Source of the DNA: Acetitomaculum ruminis DSM 5522
GTDB taxonomy: Bacteria; Bacillota; Clostridia; Lachnospirales; Lachnospiraceae
Direction of reading: 5' to 3'
Length of the DNA stretch: 64,000 bases
Assembly (NCBI RefSeq): GCF_900112085.1
Contig: NZ_FOJY01000005.1
Span: forward strand, 4,123-68,122
The notes under the pieces were generated by a model. The model saw only the letters and a list, made by a program, of their open reading frames with translations. It was not told the DNA's origin and ran no database searches. The translations under genes were made by a program, and so were the position numbers. This document shows, piece by piece, positions 1 through 5,932 of the stretch. Position 1 is the first letter of the stretch; each line of letters begins with the position of its first letter.

Positions 1-1
1 T

Positions 2-766
2 GTCGAAACAGCGGTGTCGTCATATGATGAGCAGAAGAAAATCGGAGAATATTTTAAGAGTATTGACAACCTTATCACCCTTCATCAGCGAAAGTGTGAC
101 GAAACCCAAAAATTAAAAAAATACATGCTTCAAAAAATGTTTCCGAAAAAAGGCGAAAAAAAACCTGAAATCAGATTTAAAGGTTTTACTGAAGAGTGGG
201 AACAGCGTAAGTTAAACGAATACTTGGAAGTGTCTAGGGCAAAGAACAAAGATGAAGCGTATGGAAAAGAAGATGTTCTCTCTGTATCAGGGGACTATGG
301 CATAGTAAATCAGATAGAATTTCAGGGGCGTTCATTTGCGGGAGTCTCTGTTGCTCCTTATGGTATTGTTGAGACTGGAGATGTGGTATACACAAAGTCT
401 CCGCTTAAATCTAATCCATACGGAATAATCAAGACAAACAAAGGAAAACCAGGCATTGTATCAACTTTGTATGCCGTTTATAAACCACAGGATAATGTAT
501 ATTCTGACTTCGTTCAAATTTATTTTGAGCAAGATTCCAGAATGAACAATTACATGCATCCATTAGTAAATAAGGGTGCTAAAAATGATATGAAGGTATC
601 GGATGAAAATGCTCTAAAAGGTGAAGTGTGTTTTCCAAGTAGAGATGAGCAAATTAAGATTTCGGAGTATTTTGTAAAGCTTGACAACCTTATCACCCTT
701 CATCAACAAAAGTGCGATGAATTAAAAAAACTAAAAAAATATATGCTACAAAATATGTTTATTTAA
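2..766 (+). CDS. hsdS: HsdS specificity subunit of a type I restriction-modification system (3' part, cut by the window edge)
   Basis: The reading frame is open to the left edge, so the start lies outside; the GTG at 14 is not the real start. What remains is the end of the first half of HsdS and the whole second half. Two copies of the conserved spacer helix are visible: 'DNLITLHQRKCDE' near residues 18-30 of the visible part and 'DNLITLHQQKCDE' near the C-terminus. Between them lies the second target-recognition domain, preceded by 'FKGFTEEWEQRKL', the usual opening of such domains. HsdS sets the DNA target for the HsdM methylase and HsdR nuclease. hsdR follows 225 bases later on the same strand; hsdM is presumably to the left. 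The two-repeat architecture is what allows recognition-domain swapping in this family. Confidence 0.93.
   Translation, partial: VETAVSSYDEQKKIGEYFKSIDNLITLHQRKCDETQKLKKYMLQKMFPKKGEKKPEIRFKGFTEEWEQRKLNEYLEVSRAKNKDEAYGKEDVLSVSGDYGIVNQIEFQGRSFAGVSVAPYGIVETGDVVYTKSPLKSNPYGIIKTNKGKPGIVSTLYAVYKPQDNVYSDFVQIYFEQDSRMNNYMHPLVNKGAKNDMKVSDENALKGEVCFPSRDEQIKISEYFVKLDNLITLHQQKCDELKKLKKYMLQNMFI
64..88 (+). repeat. Direct repeat, copy 1, in hsdS
   Basis: A 25-base stretch encoding part of the conserved spacer helix (residues DNLITLHQ) recurs without a mismatch at 681-705, 617 bases downstream in the same frame. These repeats flank the second target-recognition domain and are natural substrates for recombination between hsdS halves. 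Confidence 0.9.
681..705 (+). repeat. Direct repeat, copy 2, in hsdS
   Basis: Second perfect copy of the 25-base repeat at 64-88. It lies just before the hsdS stop codon. A third, decayed copy of the same helix is found about 190 bases further on. Confidence 0.9.
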
Positions 767-840
767 CTTTATCAGCAGCAGTGCTCAACAAATCATGCTA
801 CGCCTTTGGCTTGCATTCTTGGGAGCACTTTGCATGGAAG

Positions 841-916
841 CTACAACGAAATCAAAGATTTCTGTAGCTTTGCAACTCTTCATCAAAAAAAGTATGATGA
901 ATTAAAGAATATATAA
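841..916 (+). pseudogene. Relic of a further hsdS repeat (C-terminal helix only)
   Basis: Reading in frame to the stop at 914-916 gives '...ATLHQKKYDELKNI', which matches the C-terminal helix of the intact HsdS ('ITLHQQKCDELKKL'). There is no target-recognition domain in front of it. The same stretch carries a near-perfect stem-loop at 838-870 (arms about 14 bases, loop AAA). This looks like debris from an earlier hsdS gene or from recombination at the repeat. The relic is clear from the protein match, but its upstream boundary is uncertain. Confidence 0.65.
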
Positions 917-990
917 AACATAAAACAAAATTATTTAAATACAAATACATCGGTAAACAACAGAGAAGAAAAATGTAACGGAGGAAAAAA

Positions 991-3954
991 ATGGCAGAGT
1001 TAGAGGCAGAATTAGAGAAAAAGTTAATAGAGAAATTGTGCAATGGAGAGTCCCAATGGACATATCGCCCTGACCTGAAAAATGAAGAAGATTTATGGAA
1101 GAATTTTAAATATATTCTTGAGCAGATTAATAAATCAAAGCTTAATGATACACCATTAAGTGAGTCCGAATTTGCAAAGGTGAAAAATGATGTTTCTCAT
1201 GCATCATTTTACGATGCAGGCAAATGGCTGGCAGGAGAAAATGGAAAAGTTTATGTTCATGTCCAAAGAGGAAATGAAACATTGCACTTACTGGTAATGA
1301 ATAATGAGCATATTGCCGGTGGTTCAAGCGTTTACGAAGTTATAAACCAATATCAGACATTTAAAAATGAAGATGAAGAAAAGGGTAGAAACAGAAGATT
1401 TGATGTTACCCTTTTAATTAACGGAATTCCTTTGATACATATAGAACTTAAAAATAAAACTCATACTTACATGGATGGTTTCAGACAGATAAAAAAATAT
1501 ATCAAAGAAGGAAAATTTCGTGGGATTTTTTCTAATGTTCAGATGTTCGCTGTAAGTAATGCTGTAGATACCAGATATTTTTCAGCTGCCCGTGATACGG
1601 AATTAAATGCTAAATTCTTAAGCGGATGGATTGATAAAGATAATAAGCCTGTTTGTGACTATCTTGAATTTGCAGATTCAGTTCTTAGAATTCCTAAAGC
1701 TCATGAAATGGTTACAAAATATACGGTATTAGACAATGATAAAAAGAGATTATTAATTCTTCGTCCTTATCAGATACATGCAATAGAGGCTATGAGACAA
1801 GCTTCAAAAAGTGGAAAATCAGGATATATCTGGCATACAACAGGTTCCGGAAAAACAATGACTTCATATAAGTCAACAAGAAATCTGCTTATGGATATTC
1901 CATCTATTGAAAAGACTATATTTTTAATAGACAGAAAAGATCTTGATATGCAAACAAAAGGTGCATTTCAGTCTTATGCCGGAAATGACACTATAGATGT
2001 AGATGATACGGAAAACGTCGGGAGTCTTATTAAAAGATTGGCAGATAATAATCGTCAGATGATTGTTACTACTCGTCAGAAGATGCAGGTAATGATTAAT
2101 CGAAGATTAAAAGAAGGTACAAGAGAATACGAAAAAATAAGAGCTCTTAAAGTAGCCTTTGTTGTTGATGAATGTCATAGAGCTGTAACTCCCCAAACCA
2201 AGAGAGATATAGAAAGATTTTTTAGTAATTCTATCTGGTTTGGCTTTACGGGAACACCTATTTTTGATAAAAACAGTTATGAGCAAAAGGGAGATTTGCC
2301 TCAGACAACAGAAGAATTGTACGGTCCATGTCTCCATGATTATACTATAAAAGATGCTATTCATGATGGGGCTGTATTGGGATTTAATGTTGAAAATTTG
2401 GGACCAAAAGATATTAAGCCGGATGAAGAAGCTGCCTATTATCGTAGCGAAAAACATATGAGAAATGTTCTTGATGTAATTTTAAATCATTCATTTACAA
2501 AACTTGGAATGCAAAATGGAAAAGGTAAAACCTATGAAGCCATGCTTACTGTAGAATCTATTGCCATGGCTCAAAAGTATTATGATTTGATTCAAAAAAT
2601 TAAAAACGGAGAAGATGAATTAAAAATCAATGAAGAAATAAAACGTGTTTTACCTGATTTTCCTAAGGTGGCCATTACTTTTTCCGTTATAGAAAATAAG
2701 GAGTCATCCCAGGCCAATCAGGATGCCATGAAAAGGTTTCTTGAATATTACAACAATTATTATGGAACAGGATATCAGATTGAAGGATTAGGGGCATATA
2801 ATAACAATTTAAACGAAAGATTAGCAAGAAAAGAAAAACGTTATTATGACAGAGCCCAGCAGATAGATTTGGTAATAGTTGTTGACCGATTATTAACGGG
2901 ATTTGATGCACCTTGTCTGTCTACATTATTTATTGACAGACCTCCTATGAGTCCTCAGGGGATCATTCAGGCCTTTTCTCGTACTAATCGTTTATTTGAT
3001 GCAAATAAGGAGTATGGTCAGGTTGTTACTTTTAGAGTACCTGAGGAGTTTAAAGAAAAAATTAATGATGCATTAATTATGTATTCTAAAGGAGGATACG
3101 GGAAAGCTCTGGCTGAAGACTGGCATACTGTTCTTGAAAATTTTAATTTGTCATTAAAAACAATTAGGACTTTTGTGGCAAGTCCCCAAGATGCCAACAG
3201 TTTATCAAAAAAACAAAAGAGGACATTTATCAAGCTATTTAGAGATCTTGACCATGATTTTGCACATTTAAAATCATTTTCAACTTATACTGATGATGTT
3301 GTTGAAAAACTTGGCTTTTCACAGGATATTTATGATGATTATGCAGCAACTTACGTAAACATTTTAGAAGAGTTAAAGAAAGATGATGATTCGCCTAGTG
3401 ATAATGGTAAGGAGCCTATAATTGACGATTATGAATTGGTTGCATTTAGTAAATTTAAAATAGATTTTGAATACATAGTAGAGTTATTACAGGGATTTGT
3501 TGATATTTTAAATGAAGATGGCAGTGAACTTGATGAAACTGAATTTGAAGAAAAAATGAGTGAACTTCGTGAAATGGTTAATGAATATTCTAAAGATAAT
3601 CCGAGACTTAGCGATATTCTATTTAAGGTTTTAAATGATATTGAAAGTGATAAACTTAAGTTTATTGGAAAGGATATGTCAGTAATAATTAATGAATTAC
3701 GTTTAAAGACAATTAACATTGAAGTTAGAAAATTTGCAGAAAAATGGTTTATTTCTGTTGACGATGTTAAATATGAGGCTTTTAATTTCAGAGATGGTGA
3801 ATTGGCAAATGAAAATAAATTAAAGGAAAGAGCCAACTATTCTGCCTATAAAGAATCTACTAAGAATGCTCTACCTAAGTTTAAATTTAATGGTGCGTTA
3901 ATTAAAGATTTCAAAGAAGAATTAATGCCTGCTATTAAACCTCTATTGGCTTAA
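991..3954 (+). CDS. hsdR: HsdR, type I restriction enzyme motor and nuclease subunit
   Basis: At 987 residues this is a full-length HsdR. It cleaves unmodified DNA after ATP-driven translocation, in complex with HsdM and HsdS. An N-terminal PD-(D/E)xK nuclease core is visible: 'RRFDVTLLINGIPLIHIELK', with D138, E152 and K154. The SF2 motor follows, with Walker A 'WHTTGSGKT' at 281-289, 'VVDECHR' at 391-397, 'GFTGTP' at about 418-423, and later 'DRLLTGFDAP' and 'QAFSRTNR'. The C-terminal third is helical and acidic, the usual HsdM-contact region. The ATG at 991 has GGAGG about 8 bases upstream. The gene ends in a strong terminator, so it closes the hsd operon. No frameshift or lost motif is seen, so it is probably active. 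Confidence 0.97.
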   Translation: MAELEAELEKKLIEKLCNGESQWTYRPDLKNEEDLWKNFKYILEQINKSKLNDTPLSESEFAKVKNDVSHASFYDAGKWLAGENGKVYVHVQRGNETLHLLVMNNEHIAGGSSVYEVINQYQTFKNEDEEKGRNRRFDVTLLINGIPLIHIELKNKTHTYMDGFRQIKKYIKEGKFRGIFSNVQMFAVSNAVDTRYFSAARDTELNAKFLSGWIDKDNKPVCDYLEFADSVLRIPKAHEMVTKYTVLDNDKKRLLILRPYQIHAIEAMRQASKSGKSGYIWHTTGSGKTMTSYKSTRNLLMDIPSIEKTIFLIDRKDLDMQTKGAFQSYAGNDTIDVDDTENVGSLIKRLADNNRQMIVTTRQKMQVMINRRLKEGTREYEKIRALKVAFVVDECHRAVTPQTKRDIERFFSNSIWFGFTGTPIFDKNSYEQKGDLPQTTEELYGPCLHDYTIKDAIHDGAVLGFNVENLGPKDIKPDEEAAYYRSEKHMRNVLDVILNHSFTKLGMQNGKGKTYEAMLTVESIAMAQKYYDLIQKIKNGEDELKINEEIKRVLPDFPKVAITFSVIENKESSQANQDAMKRFLEYYNNYYGTGYQIEGLGAYNNNLNERLARKEKRYYDRAQQIDLVIVVDRLLTGFDAPCLSTLFIDRPPMSPQGIIQAFSRTNRLFDANKEYGQVVTFRVPEEFKEKINDALIMYSKGGYGKALAEDWHTVLENFNLSLKTIRTFVASPQDANSLSKKQKRTFIKLFRDLDHDFAHLKSFSTYTDDVVEKLGFSQDIYDDYAATYVNILEELKKDDDSPSDNGKEPIIDDYELVAFSKFKIDFEYIVELLQGFVDILNEDGSELDETEFEEKMSELREMVNEYSKDNPRLSDILFKVLNDIESDKLKFIGKDMSVIINELRLKTINIEVRKFAEKWFISVDDVKYEAFNFRDGELANENKLKERANYSAYKESTKNALPKFKFNGALIKDFKEELMPAIKPLLA

Positions 3955-3966
3955 AGAAGTTTTTTT

Positions 3967-4000
3967 AAGCTTGCAGTTTTAAATGCTGCAAGCTTTTTTA
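3967..4000 (+). terminator. Intrinsic terminator of the hsd operon
   Basis: A 10-base stem (AAGCTTGCAG at 3967-3976 with CTGCAAGCTT at 3986-3995) is followed by a run of T. It lies 12 bases after the hsdR stop. The convergent recombinase gene ends just beyond it. Confidence 0.9.
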
Positions 4001-4011
4001 TCATCGGCGTG
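4001..4011 (+). repeat. Inverted repeat flanking the recombinase gene, left copy
   Basis: TCATCGGCGTG at 4001-4011 is the exact reverse complement of CACGCCGATGA at 4989-4999. The pair brackets the recombinase gene (4022-4957) with 10 bases on the left and 31 on the right. The sequence is GC-richer than its surroundings. It could be a recombinase core site or the edge of an inserted or invertible unit. Confidence 0.75.
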
Positions 4012-4021
4012 GGGGGAATTA

Positions 4022-4957
4022 TCAGGAATTAAGATTTGATAATGACCTCATTATTATATCTATGTCCTTACTTTCTAGTTCTTGTATTATGTGAAGATAA
4101 GTTTTTTGTGTTGTTGTTATATTGGAATGGCCAAGTCGTCTTGCAACACTTGCTATAGATACTCCTGCAAAAAGAAGGAGTGAAGCATGTGTGTGGCGTA
4201 ACCCGTGTATTGATATTTCCGGAACATGAGCATGCTTACAATGTCTGGCCAAAAGGTCATTTACTGTAGAGTTATATATTTTCTTTTGAATAAACACAGG
4301 TTTATCATCCGGAAGATTTTTGATTAGTTGAGCAAATTGCATAACGGTCTTCCAATCCAGTGGAATTTTTCTAATGGATGATTGGTTTTTGGTTGGAAGA
4401 AATCCACCCTGACCTTTATAATCCCAGGTTTTTGATACAGAAAGTAACTGATGGCTTAAGTCAAAGTCTTTTGGAGTAAGTGCCAAAGCTTCTGAAAATC
4501 GCATGCCGGTTTTTGCAACTAAAAGTATCAGCCAGTCCATATTTAATTGTTCTGTAAGCTCCAAATCCTCCAGTAGTTTGTGTAATTCAAATTGATTTAG
4601 AAATTTTGGCTTTTTTTGTCTTGGCTGTTTCCCTTTGATGATGGCTTTTCTTGTTGGATCATGTGGAATCAATCCTTCATCAACAGCGTCAAGAATTGCA
4701 CATTTTAGATGATGGTGAAAGTCCATTGTTGTTTGGCGCTCATGCTCAAGGGCATAGTCGTTTAACAGTTTTTGATAAGAGAATCTATCCAAATCACATA
4801 TTATTAAATCGGGTATGAGTTTACTAAGCCATCTGTAGGCCATGTTGTATTTTTGCATGGTTACAGGTCGTATGGCTCCTTCTTTATATATACTTATCCA
4901 TTGTTTATAATAGTCACAAAATAGCATGTTACATTTATCAATTGTAGCTTCTTGCAT
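4022..4957 (-). CDS. Tyrosine recombinase / integrase beside the type I locus
   Basis: This 311-residue protein has the catalytic set of the phage integrase (XerC/D, Cre) family: R153 in 'TGMRFSEALAL', H251 and R254 in 'HGLRHTHASLL', H277 in 'RRLGHSN' and the nucleophile Y287 in 'KTYLHI'. The N-terminal part (about 10-100) is a SAM-like core-binding domain; a zinc or AP2-type arm-binding domain is missing or very short. The start is supported by AAAGGAGG about 8 bases upstream of 4957. It is convergent with hsdR. Short integrases of this kind beside type I loci are known in several bacteria to shuffle hsdS recognition domains by inversion, so that role is the first hypothesis here. The 11-bp inverted repeat around the gene suggests it may also move or invert its own segment. 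Confidence 0.93.
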   Translation of the reverse strand: MQEATIDKCNMLFCDYYKQWISIYKEGAIRPVTMQKYNMAYRWLSKLIPDLIICDLDRFSYQKLLNDYALEHERQTTMDFHHHLKCAILDAVDEGLIPHDPTRKAIIKGKQPRQKKPKFLNQFELHKLLEDLELTEQLNMDWLILLVAKTGMRFSEALALTPKDFDLSHQLLSVSKTWDYKGQGGFLPTKNQSSIRKIPLDWKTVMQFAQLIKNLPDDKPVFIQKKIYNSTVNDLLARHCKHAHVPEISIHGLRHTHASLLLFAGVSIASVARRLGHSNITTTQKTYLHIIQELESKDIDIIMRSLSNLNS

Positions 4958-4988
4958 ATGTATGCCCTCCTTTTGATATGAATTGATA

Positions 4989-4999
4989 CACGCCGATGA
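4989..4999 (+). repeat. Inverted repeat flanking the recombinase gene, right copy
   Basis: CACGCCGATGA, the exact inverted partner of 4001-4011. It lies upstream of the recombinase ribosome binding site, between the recombinase and the divergently oriented phosphatase gene. Confidence 0.75.
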
Positions 5000-5085
5000 A
5001 AATTTTTAAAATTGGAATTTGGGAATAATTAACAAACTATGCTATCATATAACCAACAAAAAATTTTAAAAAAAAGGAAAAAACT

Positions 5086-5781
5086 ATGGCTTTATACGCA
5101 ATGGGGGATTTTCATCTGGCATTTCAGGCGGGAAAACCAATGGATATTTTTGGAGATGTGTGGAAAAATCACCCGAAAAAAATCGAAAAAAACTGCAGAA
5201 AGTTAATAAATAAGGAGGACACCCTGGTAATAACCGGTGACCATTCTTGGGGAAAAAATCTTAGTCAATGCCAAATGGATCTTAAGTTTATTGAAAATCT
5301 TCCGGGAAGAAAGATTCTTTTAAGGGGAAACCATGATATGTTTTGGGACGCAAAAAAGACAGGAAGACTAAATGAGCTTTATAAGGACAGGCTATATTTT
5401 TTACAAAACAATTATTATAGCTATGAAGACTATGCATTGGTGGGGACTAAAGGTTATTGTTATGAGGGGCTTGATACTTATGAGCACTTTTTAAAAATTC
5501 GTGACAGGGAAGTTGAAAGACTTGAAAAATCCTTTGAAGAAGCCAAAAAAGACGGTTACAAGAAATTTATAATGTTTCTTCATTATCCCCCTACAAGCAT
5601 CGGTGAGATGGAAAGTCCTTTCACACAAATTGCTGAAAAATACGGCTGCAGATATGTGGTATATTCTCATTGCCATGGAAAAGACAGATTTTTCGACAGT
5701 TTTCAGGGAATGGTAAACCAGGTAGAATATGTACTGGTTTCAGGAGATTTTCTTAAATTCAAGCCGGTAAAACTAATATAG
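5086..5781 (+). CDS. Calcineurin-like metallophosphoesterase
   Basis: This 231-residue cytosolic protein carries all metal-binding blocks of the family in order: 'GDFH' (7-10), 'GDHSWG' near 51, 'GNHD' near 81, a histidine in 'FLHYPP', and 'SHCHG' near 194. This pattern belongs to binuclear metal phosphoesterases of the MPP superfamily, whose substrates (nucleotides, proteins or phosphodiesters) cannot be read from the motifs. Here the second block reads GDHSWG rather than GDxxD, a variant seen in some members. AAAAAGG lies just before the ATG. It is transcribed alone, with a terminator right after it. The substrate is unknown. Confidence 0.88.
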   Translation: MALYAMGDFHLAFQAGKPMDIFGDVWKNHPKKIEKNCRKLINKEDTLVITGDHSWGKNLSQCQMDLKFIENLPGRKILLRGNHDMFWDAKKTGRLNELYKDRLYFLQNNYYSYEDYALVGTKGYCYEGLDTYEHFLKIRDREVERLEKSFEEAKKDGYKKFIMFLHYPPTSIGEMESPFTQIAEKYGCRYVVYSHCHGKDRFFDSFQGMVNQVEYVLVSGDFLKFKPVKLI

Positions 5782-5793
5782 ATGTATATGAGT

Positions 5794-5820
5794 CCACCTG
5801 CAAAAGCCGGTGGGTTTTTT
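5794..5820 (+). terminator. Intrinsic terminator after the phosphoesterase
   Basis: CCACC at 5794-5798 pairs with GGTGG at 5809-5813, extended by one or two further pairs, and is followed by six T. Confidence 0.75.
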
Positions 5821-5829
5821 GCACTAATA

Positions 5830-5932
5830 TTTAAAAACTTGTGTTATACTTAATAAAAAATTTTTCAAAGCTTAGAAAGGAGAATCTGCTAAAACTTTAT
5901 AAGAAAGTGACATTTTAGTAGATATTATATAT
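5830..5932 (+). promoter_or_regulatory. Leader of the ribosomal GTPase fusion gene: displaced ribosome binding site and hairpin before the start
   Basis: A TATACT -10 box lies near 5845-5851. A good Shine-Dalgarno (GAAAGGAGAA, about 5876-5884) is about 48 bases from the ATG at 5933, far beyond normal spacing. Between them, CTGCTAAAA and TTTTAGTAG (about 5886-5920) can form a stem with one G-U pair, which would bring the two closer. No ATG, GTG or TTG lies in frame between them. A tiny CTG-started frame (5886-5918) also fits the Shine-Dalgarno. Either a shunted start or a leader peptide is possible; both are inference. Confidence 0.5.

Noticed and set aside
3429-3836. Long minus-strand open frames inside hsdR, cbiG, the ribosomal genes and others
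   Set aside because: These are mirror frames of AT-rich coding sequence, with no ribosome sites or protein motifs.
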